From Paragonimus westermani (lineage: Eukaryota > Platyhelminthes > Trematoda > Plagiorchiida > Troglotrematidae), in assembly GCA_008508345.1 (NCBI GenBank), contig QNGE01000127.1, positions 133,176-197,175 on the forward strand: a DNA stretch of 64,000 bases, in the 5' to 3' direction. The position numbers and the translations under genes are program-made. Each line of letters starts with the position of its first letter. The first letter of the stretch is position 1. This document shows positions 33,621 to 46,719 of the stretch, one piece after another. The notes under the pieces were generated by a model that made no database searches, was not told where the DNA came from, and saw only the letters and a program-made list of their open reading frames with translations.

Positions 33621-34250
33621 TCAGTCACAAAGGTCTTCGTCATGGACTAGCCGTGGAGTTTGACTGTGGGAATGGGAAGCGAATTTGCACGGCGTCCCAC
33701 AGTTTGCTGCAGTTTTGCCACAGTCGTGGCGATACCAACACCATTGATCACGTGAACGAGGTCTTGATCTAGAACGCCGTCTGTCGTGCGCCTTCAATAT
33801 GTTAATCTTTTTCACTAGCAGGTTAGTTTGAGTCCCGTGTGATCTTCCAACATCTCGTGAGGTTCGGAAGCGGTATACACCGGTTTGGTTGGGTAAATTC
33901 TGTCATTCCGTCGCCCATGTCCGTTGGGTTATCCCGACGACTTCACTTAACAAAAACCATGAACAATTTTCCCACACCCAATGGCAGTTTGTCTAACCAA
34001 AGTTTTCTTGAAATATCAGTCTCCAGCTTGCGTCCGCCATGGAGGCTACGCAGTTATCGCAAACGTTTTGAGGGTGTAGTGTCCTCCATATATGTGATGG
34101 AAAAATCTGAGTGCATTTCTGTGCTTTACTCTCCGGTGTGTGAAATAATTGGCGCTTGCATAACATAGTGAATTTTACGAAGGGATATGGTTTAGGGGAT
34201 TCTCCTAGTAACCCCCATGCTGATACCGCCGATCGCAATTACTGCATGTG
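33621..34250 (-). pseudogene. CsRn1-like gag with variant CHCC zinc motif
   Basis: The frame at 33815-33621 contains an Arg/Ser-rich stretch and then CWYRHDCGKTAANCGTPCKF. CsRn1-clade gags carry C-x2-H rather than the usual CCHC knuckle, in the order Cys-x-Tyr-His...Cys-x-x-Pro-Cys. Here the His is Arg and all Cys residues remain. Upstream pieces (34240-33993 and a neighbouring frame with LWLDKLPLG) match the gag body. This copy is independent of the + strand one at 16637-17688. Confidence 0.7.
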
Positions 34251-36203
34251 CCAGAGGGAACACACTTTACGATTTTGAGGGAAATATCCTACCATGTCCA
34301 GCGAAACAGTATTTTGAATTTTATTGTGACGTTGGCGTAGGAATGGGGGCTACTTTCCTCAGCATAATAGATCCTGTATAGACTTACATTTCGAGGGTAC
34401 ATGCATATCTTTGAGCACCCACCTCCTTTTTTAACAAATCACTCAGCTGAACGGCGCACCTAATCGGGCAGCCCTGTGTCATTGCCCACAATAATAAAAT
34501 CACCTTTTGAGTTTTCGGAGTCATAAACTTCATGTGACACGGAAGTTGCTTTATTCGCACCACCGTACCCCTTCACGTTATTAGTTGAGTGATAATCTGC
34601 CAACCACCATCGCCATTGACGACATTGCGCTGGCACAGGTATATCAGCTTTACCCAGAATAATGGATCCAGCTCATCTTTATTGTTGTAGGCTACAGCGT
34701 TCAAGGTAAAGAATGCGTAGATTGTTAATACTTGGAATGGCACCCAACCATTCTATCACTTGTTTGAATAGTTAAGGTCGACAGAATTTTCCATGAAAAT
34801 TCTTCATCTTTGGCGGCTGTCATGAGTTTGTACACACGTTCGCATTATTTGCGCCCATCTTGAACTCCGATTGTGTGTACCGTAGGTAAACTATCAGACA
34901 GTTTTGTAAAGTCTGTTACTCTTTTGCTGTCTTGTTACGCACAATTCTGCACACCTGTTGTGTTCATTGTACATATAAGCTACTTGTCTATTGTTTGAAT
35001 CAATGCACAATTCGCCCTCGCGACTGTTGCTTTCTGCTTTCACGCGGTAGTGGTTATAGTGGGCTAGCCGCCGCAGCGTTCTTTTAGCACGCCAAAGGAA
35101 CCGAATTCGCTCTAATCCCTCTGCTATTAATAGGGAGAATCTTCTTGCAATGCGCGGCAGATTCAGTGTGGTGGGATCTATTACGGAGAGCTACGGTGAG
35201 TCCTTGTATTCACCCTGTAGCACTGTTGCTCCAACTCTTCGTTCCACTACAATTTGTTCACAGCTTGATTTGCATTCCCATTGCGAATTCAGGGCCGAGT
35301 TAATGTAGAGCTTGTGAATTGTGGACGTGCGAAACGTCGTCCGGGGAGTAATCATTGCGATAGGAGTATACTGTTTGAATAATTTTTGACACAGTGCAAT
35401 ATCCAGAGGAGAAGCAACCATCTTCTGGATGTTACTTCACTAATGTTCTGGGTCGTTCACTGTTCTCCGATGAATCTAAAGTCAGTAGTATATTTTTGAC
35501 CTTATTATATAATAATCTCGCCGAACGCAGTGGATTACTATCAAGAAGAACTTTGGAACTTTCACACGGTTTAACTTCAATTAGAATAAACTTAGTAATG
35601 TGAATGGGAGCTCAGTATTACGGTAAATTATTTGTTGTTTAAATTCAGCAAAACACAATTATCGTTGTACTCTGAGGTCACGATTTTCTACTGTTAATTA
35701 TGAAAAATCTAGCCAGAGAATAGTGAATGTTGTTTATTCTCTACAATATACAAATTCTGTGAAACGCAATGTGCGTTCGGCCGATCATCATGTTCTTTGT
35801 TTTTTTCGCGGAATACATTCCAAACTGACATTTTTGGTGGCTATTCCGTCCGCATTTTTTCCCATTCACATAACGGCTACAGCCACTCCCATTTCACTGA
35901 TGGACAATAATTCCTGCCTTCACTGCTGTTTCGCATCACTTCGATTTTACAGAAAATTGCTGTCTTGTCTAGTTCACCGTTCGAAAAGTAGTAATGGGAA
36001 TTAAGTATGGCGGGTTCACGATTGCGGTACATTTTTGGGACGCGGAGTATACAGTTCTCTCAAAACATTGAAAGTGAAACAATTTTGACGTTGAAAGGAC
36101 TGAATATGCAACCGCTGATAGTGTTTGTGAACGCATGCATCCGATTCATGGTATCCTATTGAAAAACTGGGAATTCCCAAAATAATCAAATCGACACAAC
36201 ACA
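34251..36203. other. Unassigned, probably including the 5' region of the PAR-3 gene
   Basis: Two kilobases without a recognised element. The part nearest 36204 should hold the 5' UTR and perhaps the promoter of the PAR-3 exon, but I see no TATA box or other motif strong enough to name. Confidence 0.35.
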
Positions 36204-36323
36204 ATGAAAGTTACAGTGTGTTTTGGATCCGTAAAAGTCGTTGTGCCATGTGGTCAAGGCAATATGTTAGTCAAAGATTTGGCTGCGATGGCTGCCATGC
36301 GATACCAGAAATCCATGATAAAT
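36204..36323 (+). CDS. PARD3: First coding exon of a PAR-3/Bazooka orthologue
   Basis: Forty codons starting MKVTVCFG and continuing VVVPCGQG, then VKDLAAMAAMRYQKSM. Vertebrate PAR-3 starts MKVTVCFGRTRVVVPCGDG and Drosophila Bazooka MKVTVCFGDVRILVPCG, so the match covers the start Met and the first two strands and helix of the N-terminal CR1 (PB1-like) self-association domain. The exon ends in AAT followed by GTAAGT, a strong splice donor, in phase 0. PAR-3 is the scaffold of the PAR-3/PAR-6/aPKC polarity complex at the cell cortex; CR1 drives its oligomerisation. The remaining CR1, the PDZ domains and all other exons were not found, so intron 1 is likely long. Only this exon is claimed. Confidence 0.88.
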
Positions 36324-39300
36324 GTAAGTGCCGGCAGTTTTATTATCTTCGAGATATGAGAATGTGATGGACACACTAACATTACTGTTCAGTAATTTCG
36401 TTCAAATGGTACTTTGCCGCTTATTAGTGTCAATTTTTGCAGTGTGTTTTGCTTAGCCTATTGTAATTGAACCTCAACGGTGGTCATTATAAATGTTGCT
36501 CTCCTTGTACTCGCAAATTATTGTGTTGGTGTCCAACATTTTCTCTCGCATAACCGTTTCTACTTAATAGTGTGAATGCACACCCATTGACATTCCACTG
36601 GCACCACTTCTGAAGTATGACTGATCAATGTTCCTTTTGGGGGTCTACATGTCGTATTGTTCACTTAAATTTCCTACTTCGTCAACGTGTCACTTTTAAA
36701 CTGAGCCAATGTTTTTCGGAAATGACTATTCTCCTCAATCTGTTTGGGTCTAGCGACTTCGTTCTGCTCATTTTGCTCGTGTACAACACCTGATATACAC
36801 TGTGTAATTTGGTAATCAATGGATTTCTGCACAAAATGGTGAAGTCGACAAACAGCGCGATACACTATTTGTTAACGGGACTGAAGAAACAGAAATCTAC
36901 GGTCAGATAGCTCTGACGCTGTAGCATTTAAAGGGGTAAATGAAGATTATGCACAAAATGTTGAGTGACACCCAAGTGTGTTATAATAGACACATCATCA
37001 GAGATTGCGAATAACTCCATAGACTTGGGACAGAAATAAGCAATACCATGAGGTGGCCATGCGTACCCTTTGTGTATGCTGTATTGGCTCCTACTAATGC
37101 CAGAGCAGATCAGAACCATTCAAAACTTCGCTTTTTCGTTGTTCTCGTAGTCAGGTGTTCTTGATTCACTTTTTGGAATAACTCTTATCGTTAATCGAAA
37201 ATGTTATCTAAGTTGACGGTTAGACACACTCAAGTGGCATGTTAATATCATTTCTTGCTCTTCAACTGGGGGCATTTTGTTCATTCTTATTCTTTTTGAC
37301 TCATGTATCCTAGAGATTGCTTTACGTTACCGTCATGATCAGTGATCGTTCGGGCCACACTGCACTCTGATCAGACCCACAACTGTCGTGAATGGTTCAC
37401 TCCTACAAACTTGTACACAGTTACGCAAGTGTAACTCTGAGCATACACACTTCACATTGTATGAGGGCACATACTCGTGAACGTTGGTTCGGAAATAATC
37501 GCAAGCGATTACTCTTCTGCGAAATATACATAGATCGATATACATTATGCCTAGGACGTTTCGATTACTAAATTCGCTTGGACGAAGAACATATGTTGAG
37601 AAATATAATGTCAGTTAAATTTTGAATTGCTTTAGCAGACGCTTGATGTTTACCATATAGGGAGTTACAGTACCTTTTTATGTATTGAGGTGAACTTGAC
37701 AGCTTGTTATTTGTAGTTGATTTCAGGATAGGTGATCTTGGAAGTCAAGGTGACCTTGTCGGTTTTTCCCGGAGTTGCTAGACCCTAGACACGGCATCCT
37801 GCTTTCAACGCCAGAGTTACTTGTTCCTAAAAATCACACTTCGTTTGTAAATTACATCTCGGTTCAAGGTTTTCTATAGTAAATAAGAAAAAAACCGAAA
37901 TTTTCTTGACTTTCATTATGCTGTTTCATGCTCTAGGCTTAGTTTGAACATTTAAGTGAGTCAAGGACTGACCAATAAATATCATTCCAGACTATACTTT
38001 CCAGCTACTCCAGACAATTATTCGATTTGCGCAATGGAATAAGTTAAATGATGAGTTTCCTCCCTCTCACAAGAGATCACCTTCAAGAATAGACGACCTC
38101 TAGTCAGTCCCGTTAGTGGTCTATCCAGTTAACACAACTGTGTCTTATCGTCCGTAGGTTCGAATCGACTTAGTCGGTTGAACAGTTCTTATACTACCAT
38201 ATATAACTACTAACAATCTACGTACCTTTTTAACTTTTATGTATATTTCAGATTTGAAGCTTCAGTTTTTACTGTTTAAAAGAGGTTTATGCTTCCTTGG
38301 CTAACAAACAAGCCGAGTTTCTCTGCCTACTACACAAGTACCGATGAACTGACGAGCTGGTTCTTGAGTATATGTTATACTCTTCAATTTCCCACTCTCA
38401 GCAACCTGGTAGGAATGAGCTACGAACGGAATCAGTAACGTGAAAGGAGGTCAAAATACTGCTAAGCTGTAAATCACATTTGATCACCAACAGGCAGATC
38501 AGGCGAGGTGCCAATCCGATTATCACTCTGTAGCTTGGAATGCACTCAGTTACTGGAAATAACTTCTGCTTTTTAGAAGTCATCGTGAGCTAACAATAAC
38601 GACGTGACACATGGAACGATTTAAGCTGTCTGAGGAATGACCAGGCCGGTTTTTCCGTGCAGTTTGACTCTGTATTTCAATGAATAGGACTAAATTAAAG
38701 AATACAGTGAAAAGTGCACAAAAAGTGGATTGAAGTTTTGTTGAACATTAATATCCGGGAGTGGTATTTTCAGGATTACACATCCTTATAGAAGTCCAAG
38801 TAGACCGGATAAAAAGTTTTTTCCGGAAAATGTCTTATTCATTAAGGGATTGTTCACGGGAAGACTTTTATGCGTATACTACTTCTACATGAATGTACTT
38901 TCTCTCATATGTCACGTGTATGCGGTTTATCCCTTACTCTGGTGTGCACATTTAAACTTTGTCTGCTGTCAGGTATTCAGTGATCATCACCCACTCCTAA
39001 GTAATTCAACGTCGTTAGCAAAATTGATATCCCTTGACATTGCCTGTCTTAAATTTTCGAAGGGTAAACTGATGTCACGAAAAACTTTACTTTGGAAACT
39101 CCATTGGCTCTAGAGAATAGGTTGGTAAAACGCAAATAGCTTTTATATCCTTAATTTTTTTCAATATACTTCAAAGACATTTGCAAATGACTATCGTCTA
39201 AACTGACCACCTTTTCACGCTCTCTATGAAAGACTGTTTTGTGCTTATTGGGTGGTTCTCATCAGCAGCAATTACTATCTGCAAATTGGTATGTAAGCAT

Positions 39301-41454
39301 TAGGTAAAAACCACTATGGTACCGCTCTTTTCTTCATTGCATCCATTCATTTGGAAAGGTTTCATAACGCTGTCTTTGGATACACAATAAACATCATAAC
39401 AAGGGAAAACATTAAGCTTTCTGTCTACTCGTGATTTTAATGACCATATTTGAACTTTGTAGCAGATGCCGGAAGACGAGCACAGCATTCCTTATTTTTC
39501 GGTCAGAGTAATTTATGGATCTACTGAATGTTTCCTCCGCCTGTTGTGTATTCTGGTCTCATTTTCTTCTGTTACTTTTATTCCTGAGCAGCTGCCTTGA
39601 ATGTTCTTTGTCGTAGTAGACACGCAAAAATTGTAGTTGATGACCTCCTTCCTCCCACTCTGTCATTAACCGTTTCGTAGAAGGACCCTTTAAAAGAGTC
39701 AAGAATGTTTATCTAGAGCTCATGCTAAGTGATTAGCTGAATATAACTTAGCAAATGGAATTAAGCTGATTAAGTGTACGGGAGTGAGTTTTCCACCTTC
39801 GATGCATGCATTATTCTGACGAGATTAGGTTAGTTATGACAGTATGTTTGCTGTCGTGGATAATTCCATTGGAAATCGTGATAGTTTCTTCTATATGATT
39901 AGTGTCATATCACCAAATCTTGACATCGCTCACGGGGCACATTTGTGAATGTGGGTCATCTGTTGCATTCCAACTACGTTGACTAGCCATGCATAAGTTC
40001 AGTCTACAATGCATTCTGATTTAGTCTTATCATGCAGATCATAAAGATGTTCTGTCAGTACAACACTGCACATATGCACTAGGCATTCCAGCACTGTTGG
40101 CTTCGCCAGATGGCTAGCTTTAAATATGGATGTCACATGAGTAACATTGTAGTCAGTCGGGGCATATTTTGCTATTCTACAATTTATTCAGATCTCATAA
40201 AATTTAGCCCTTACCCAGTAAGTTTTTTTACTCCATATTACGACGTGGCATCTGAATCAACCCACAAAATCATGGAAAGAATTTGCCAGCAGTTCGTGAA
40301 GTTACGTCGTCACTTCTTAGCAGTGTATTAGGCAACACTGAAGCGTATGTAGTGGGTTGCGCCTTTTAAAAGATAAGGACGTATCACAAATGGGATAAGT
40401 AAGAGGGTTAACCCAATACCACACGTTTTTACTTCGGTGACTGAGTTAAAAACGTAATTTAGTAGTGCTTACCGAGGCTATGTCAAGTGGCGTCGTCCAT
40501 GCCTACTATTTGCCCGTGGTTCTGACCTTATCCCAAAAGCCTCGTGCATGTCCGCTCTGTGGTCGTACCGAATTACATTCAGTTCCAACCTTCCGGTTGC
40601 CTGAGTGCGTAAGTGTGAGTGCGCAGGTGTTTAAATGTAGACTGGTGTTTTTGGGCCGGATAACTGCGTTTGCACACAGGCACAATTTTGGACAGTGTCC
40701 ATTACTTAACTCAAACTGTAAAAGTTGTGTTGCACGTTTTTTAGCCAGTGATTAGGTGATATAACGATTGCGGACGTTCTCTTCTAAGTTGGAGACAACG
40801 CAGTGGTCGGCACTGTTAAATAGAAACGCTTCATTGATGACGGAGAACATACTGTAGGAAAAAAAGCCTACTAAAGTGGATGGACATTGAGAGAGGAATT
40901 TCGAGATGGTGAACTAGAAATGGTATGAATGCACGTATGTCATTGATCACGAAACGTTATCACTGCAGATGGCGTTTCTAGCTCGTAATGCAAATGACCA
41001 CGAGAATCGCAACCGGGAATGTGACACCTACACGCTTTACTCAATGAGGGTCAGTTTTCATAATTCCTGTCTGCGATGTCGCATGACCACCACACGGCTT
41101 CACCGAACTGGCGATGATCTTAATGTGTACTTCTTGGTGCAGCAAACTTTCAGCTAACACGCAGAGTACACGATTCGACTCCCTCAAGCTGTGCAACGTT
41201 ATTAGTTGATTAAATGATTGCGTATCACCAAGTTCCAGAATAAATGTTGGCGAGCGCTGTCATTACTCATACGATCATTCCACTTTTTGTAGGTTAATTG
41301 GCGGAGGCGATGGTAGATCTTGTCTGTTTTTCACTTGCATGAATTCCTCTGGGTTTGATCAGACTACGCAATGCAAGACCAGTGAGTAACCTGTAAACGG
41401 CAGACACAAGATGCATGTTTTTGTGATTGTCACACAGATTTCAGGCTCCTTCTT
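36324..41454. other. Presumed PAR-3 intron sequence, no genes seen
   Basis: AT-rich sequence after the splice donor. No coding motif or element was recognised apart from a weak tRNA-like box near 38150. A Cys-containing + frame at 40465-40755 has no family match that I can make. Intron status is inferred from the exon, not shown. Confidence 0.4.
38110..38175 (+). repeat. Weak tRNA-like (SINE?) promoter boxes
   Basis: GTTAGTGGTCTATCC resembles a Pol III A box, and GGTTCGAATC about 40 bases later is a perfect B box. The T stem does not pair, so it is not a tRNA gene. A decayed tRNA-derived SINE is possible. Confidence 0.25.
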
Positions 41455-41890
41455 AAATGAGGAAATACCGTTGGTAAGCACCAGCCACGAAGTGCCTTTT
41501 TAGTTTCACGAGCAGTTTGAAGAGTATTGTTGATTCTGAAATCAACCTTTCCCCACCATGCTTGGGTAGACAAAGGGGGAAGAGATCTGGTTCAGGAGGC
41601 TCCTCGCACTTCATTAACGTGGACTCCGAGGTCACTTCTTGTTCTGACGGAAGACAGTCTGCACCGCAGTAAGTGAACTTTTGGTTCCAAATGTCTATAT
41701 TGGTCCGGCTGAGGTCGGCTGTGCTGTTCCTCAAAATGTTCAACCCATCTTCGACTTTTTATTGGGGGGTGGACCATCGTTTTCACATGTGGTCTCACTT
41801 ACACCGACTCACTGACCATCCCACTGACCATTTGGGGACAACGACTTTCTGCTCTTTTCAAATAATGAGGTTCGTTCCACTGTTTTAGAC
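41455..41890 (-). pseudogene. RTE-type LINE linker fragment
   Basis: One - frame (41798-41592) has RRWVEHFEEQHSRPQP, matching the R-W-x-EHF-EEQF linker between endonuclease and RT. The other (41743-41453) has LPSEQEVTSE and LFPLCLPKHGGERLISE, matching the P.SE.EV and ALFKDGGE.L..E blocks just before the RT. A frameshift separates them. No RT follows. Confidence 0.65.
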
Positions 41891-42639
41891 CGTTCGAACA
41901 AGCAATGTTCATGATCATTGTGTAAGCTGTTGATCAGCTTGCGTTTATGTTAATGACAATCGTTTTCCCACTTAAAGCTCGGTAAAATCAAGTAACGCTT
42001 GTTCACGAGGTTTATCGAGGTAGAGAAAATTCGTTTCTATTGAATGGGCACGACTTCCTGGGGGCACACTTCCCCACAGCAATCTTTCTTGGTGGCTGGG
42101 GTTTTTTCCACTGCTTATTAGGTTCTCTCATCTGGATCGAACTTGACGTTTTGTTCACCCGTGCTATCCGGTGAGCGTTCTTCACACCGTTATTGCTCGA
42201 ACACCGGTCAAGTTGCTCGTAACGTCGTGCTTTCCTCATTTCATTTGTTGATATGTTAAACACGACGCTCGAACTGTTTGACTTCATTCGTATCAGATTT
42301 GATATGAATATCTTATAATCAGTCAAGTTTCTTGCATTTACGTGTTTACGACCTCAAGGCAAGTAACGAAAACGCAAGCTCACGTAACAACGTGATCCCA
42401 CTGAGGGTGGTTGCTATTAATTGCATGACAATCTTTAACAGAGTGGCGCCTCGCATGTGATCTAGTTGTGTCTATGCTTAAGATGCACACAGCAGTCTCC
42501 TTCTACACAGTGCTTTTTTCTGTTCTGAAATAAAATGCTCAAAATATACAGGCCGTGAAGTGTACAAAGCTGCAGCATATTTTTGCCATTTTTCTGTGCG
42601 TTTTGCCTGGAATCTAAACACAGTGCTTCCTTACTTGGC

Positions 42640-43014
42640 TTCCTCCACTGAGTCGACTAAAGAGTTCAAGAAAACATTTTTAACAGCATCCAAACAACTA
42701 TCCACTGGACTGTATGCCGACATAATCAATACATATTGCCTTTGTGATTTGTGTTGACTGGTTTTAACTAGCGTATTCAATATGACATCATACAAAGGAC
42801 AACTTACCGTGGCCAAATGTAACGAACAATGCTCTGATCTGGAACTGAGTTTTATTCCCGCTCCACTTTGAGCGTGAGATTTTGCCTCGCTGTCATCAGA
42901 GACCCAGAGGGAGAAGAGGTTGGGTCGACAGTTGACTAAAAGTGCACTCAAGCAAATAACGATGTAAGAATCGTAGACTGGCGTCTCGAACACACAGCAC
43001 ACGTCAAGCTCCAA
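42640..43014 (-). pseudogene. RTE-type LINE endonuclease fragment
   Basis: The - frame contains GAGIKLSSRSEHC, similar to the GVAIALS strand, and near its end VLIMSAYSPVDSCLDAVKNVF, matching the VVSAYAPTD...VKD.F block of RTE endonucleases. The catalytic strand GDMNA and everything after it are missing. It lies on the same strand as and upstream of 41890-41455, so both may derive from one copy. Confidence 0.55.
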
Positions 43015-43619
43015 TTTGAGTGTGTACTTGTTAATACTTCCTGCTAGCCATCTTCTCGAATAATTCGGACATTGAAAGCACCAGTGTTTAGCAGTTGTGT
43101 CAGCCTTAAAAGGTAACCACCACGTGAAGACCCTGGTGGTGGTGAATGAACATTGTAACTATCCAAAGAACTATAACTTTTCGGTTGTTTATGCTACGAA
43201 ATGAGAATGATTTGAAGGACCTCGCCGCGAATTACTGACCAGAATGTCTGCCTGCAAGGCAACAGAAGATAATTTATATTAGGGACAAACGCCTTAATAG
43301 TCTGATTTGCTTGGTGGTGGGGGACTTGCCTGACCTGATGGCTCAGTGAATACAACATTGCTTCTGAATTTGATCACTGCTGCGATCAAAGACTGTCCTC
43401 CAAGCTGCATCAGAATTATGAATGGTTCTGAATGTTTTTCGACCGTGGTGGATACTATGCCAGCAATCACGATCAAGCGTTGGACGATCGCAATGCTTTT
43501 TTGTTCAGGGGTACGTTGCTCAACCCATTTCCTTCGCATTCCGAAGACGGTAGTGCGGCGACGGGAAAAATAGTTCTGCTACGTGTTTTTTGGATCGTGC
43601 CTCACGTACTAAGCATTCA

Positions 43620-43880
43620 TACACAGGCAGTAGTGCGGAGCACAAAATTACAGTTCATTTTTTGTTTGGAAGATGTAGGCACCTCAATGTTGAATGCTTG
43701 AATATAGACGTAGCTATTTTTTAAATAGTAAGGTTCCTTCCCGCCCCTTCTTCTTCTTCTTCTTCTTCTTCTTCTTCTTCATTTCTTTCCCTATAAAGGG
43801 TTTGCTTTTAGTCTCCTTCTTCTCCTTTGCTACGTGGCGATGTGAACCACTGGGTCATTGCTGCTGCTGATGGCGTTGCA
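43620..43880 (+). mobile_element. Diverged RTE 3' UTR with (TTC)11 expansion
   Basis: Aligns by eye to 10075-10240: the AGATGTAGGCACCT start, GTAGCTATTTT, the pyrimidine block, TATAAAGGGTTTGCTTT and GTGAACCACTGGGTCATTGCTG. The pyrimidine block has become eleven TTC units at 43748-43780. A GCTGCTGATGG tail follows. No coding part of this copy is recognisable upstream. Confidence 0.6.
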
Positions 43881-46719
43881 AACCTATGAGTGTATCTGCT
43901 TTCTGTTCGGCTGCCCCCGCTTGGACTGTCTGACAAGGTTGCTCTAGGTTAATACGGATTCTTGGTCAATATACCCATCAAAATGGATGTAGTGGATAAG
44001 CTTGACCATCGCATCGTTTTAAACGAATGGATATGAGCTCGTAATCAACCCATTATTAGACTAGATTAACACTGGTCTAAGTGCAAACAAAAGCATTCCC
44101 TTACACTGCGGAACGATCGGGTTCATACGGCGTTGCTTCCCAGAAATGTTGGTTTGTTTCGAATCGGAGCGCAGATCCAATACCCTGAAAGGGGCAGACA
44201 AATTTATACAGATTATCGAAATGTTATCTTTCAGAATTTGGATTTACGGTTTGGAAAAATTCAACCGAAAAGTTTGAACCTCTCAATACAGTAGGTGTTA
44301 TCGGACCAATTTGCGTATCAACAGTCTAGTCACATCTTAGATGACTGCTCGAAGAAACGGCTTACTGGTGGCATCAGTCAAATAAGGCGATATGTAGTCT
44401 TGTTTCTCTCTTTATATATCTCGCTGAAAGCAATGTCAATATTTCTTTTTGTCGAATTTAAATCTTGGTAATCTTGAGTAAAGTTGTAATGAAGATGACA
44501 CTGCCGAGTGCGATGTGATCTAACAGTAATCATTTGGTTTTATGAATTAATCCATAGAAAGAGGTGTTATGTGATCAACAAGGTTGTAATTAACGTATAC
44601 ATGTCAGAGGACACGTTTTTAAGGTAGGTGTTACTAATACGCAAATTTAATACGAGTAATGCGGTATCCTATGCCGAGAATAATGCAAAGTTTCGTTTCC
44701 CAGGAAGAGAATGCTGGTAAACTGACTTTTATACTACGTCAGGCTGACATTATAGTAACCACATTTCTGAACATGTCAGAGTTTCAATTACCATTTTTAC
44801 TCTTTTTGTTGCGAACTTTTGTATAGGCTGAAACGTTCGTTTGAACGAACATGGATCCTAGCAAGTACTCTGCGCACTCGAAAGTACGACTTACACTGCG
44901 CGGTCGCATATCACTTCAATATACTTTCGTGTCGTCTTATCACTTGCTCGCTGTCACATCGACTTTGCTTATCGACAGTGTACTCCTCGTTTACTCATTG
45001 CGTCATTCCCAACCGGTAGTCTTCGGGTTCGCTTGTTCCTACAACCCTGATTGCATAGGGTGTCATGAAGTTTCAATTCTCCCTCAAACAAGACTAAACA
45101 CCCATACTATAGAAACACTTATGTTTTTCCGGAACTATTTTTATGGGATACCGTGCCGCTTAAAGGTCAGTGAGTATCTGTAATACTCGGAATCAGGAAC
45201 TTAGAACAGCCCTAGGTATCATATTTGAACTGAAACCTTCCTCGTAAGTAATAAGGAGAATTCCTGAGACCGTTTGCTTCAAATAGTTGTTATTTATGGC
45301 ACAATAACCCTGAATCATACGTGTACAACATCATCAAAGAAACCGCAGTTTATCTTTGGCTGTTCATAATGGCACGTGCAAAGTCACAAGCTGTAAGCTG
45401 ACTAGTCCAGTACAAATCGAGGATCTTGAGTAGTGGTTGAAAGTGTAACGTCAGAGCTGTTCGTTCAATCTTGATGTAGTATCATAACGCGACGCTTGGA
45501 TTATCCTCTTCCTAGGTCGTCTGTTTTTAGAGTTTTGAGTAAGCTGTGAATCGACTTGATTTTTACTATCCCTCTCAAACATTCAGTTTGAAATTTCTTA
45601 TGCTGACTTGAAACTGCGAGACTTTTGAAAAAGTTCAGGGTGGTTTAAATACTTGGAAAATTTATTTAATCACGGCACGTTATATTGGACCATCCATCCT
45701 TGTATAGTTCCACATTCATTGGCACACTATTGATCGGTGTGGTGTCCAGCACCCTATTCGCACGGCTTACGCACACACATATTTGACGATGTCAGACGGT
45801 AAAAACGAACGACGATTTTTGTCGGCCTACGCGGATGTAACACAAACTACATTCTAACACATGCACCTATGCTTTCTGGCATTATTCATCTAGGTGACAT
45901 GGTGAGTAAATCGCATTCTTTAACTGATTACCCTGTACACAAGCTTGCCGTGTCCGCTGCCGTCACACGTTACATCCATAGTATTGTGAACAGTTAGACA
46001 AAAAGTGAACGGCAAAAATTATCGGGAAAAGAGCAGTGTTTTTCTCCGAAGACCATCTGAAATCCATTTTTAGATAAGGAAACCATCCTATCAAAATATC
46101 TGGTCAATGTGGACGAATAATAATAGTAGTAAATGCCCATTTACTAAGTCCTTGTCACTTGGAATGATGATGGTGTGCTCCAGTGGGACTCACTATCACC
46201 TAAACTGAGCCATCATTGCGTCAATTTGCCGAACATCTAAGCTACCACTGAACCGTCGATCCTTGAGCCTCAACGAGTACGCCCTTCTCTCTAACTGCCT
46301 GTAATAAATCAATTCGCCTTCTTGCTTCTTATCAGTTGCCATCTTTTCTTCTTCGACGGTCAGTATGTCAAGCTCAGAGAAACTGTACTTATTAGCCTGA
46401 AACTGTGAGTGAGCTTTTGTGCGGCAATCGGTTGATGCTGCGAATTAAGTGGCAGAAGCAGCGGCAGGAATAACATCGCTAACACCATCCTAATACAAAT
46501 TGATCCAACTACTTCGGACCTACCGTGTCCTTCTTTTTCTTTGTTATGATGATTTCAATTAAAATAATCCAGAGGAAGATAACCCAGGATAGCTGAAGGG
46601 GTGAGTATTTTGATTTGCTTTTGAAGTTTTCTTCTTAGTCCATTCGTTGGAAACGTATTAAACGTGACGTATTAATTGTTCGACTTTATTCGCACTGAAT
46701 TTGGTGCGAATATTTCCCA
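43881..46719. other. No recognised gene or element
   Basis: Open frames at 44819-45183 (+) and a 60-codon open stretch near 45820-46000 (+) show no domain that I recognise. No repeats of note. Confidence 0.35.

Noticed and set aside
38110..38175. tRNA gene
   Set aside because: The B box is perfect but the T and acceptor stems do not pair, so it was kept only as a weak SINE-like signal.
40465..40755. Cys-containing 96-codon frame as a zinc-binding protein
   Set aside because: The CPLCG and CKSC pairs do not form a spacing that I can assign, and there is no ATG or splice support.
45820..46000. Open stretch with a PDZ-like GIIHLGDM string followed by GTGAGT
   Set aside because: It was tempting as a downstream PAR-3 exon, but the frame has a stop just before it with no acceptor between, and the rest does not resemble a PDZ domain.
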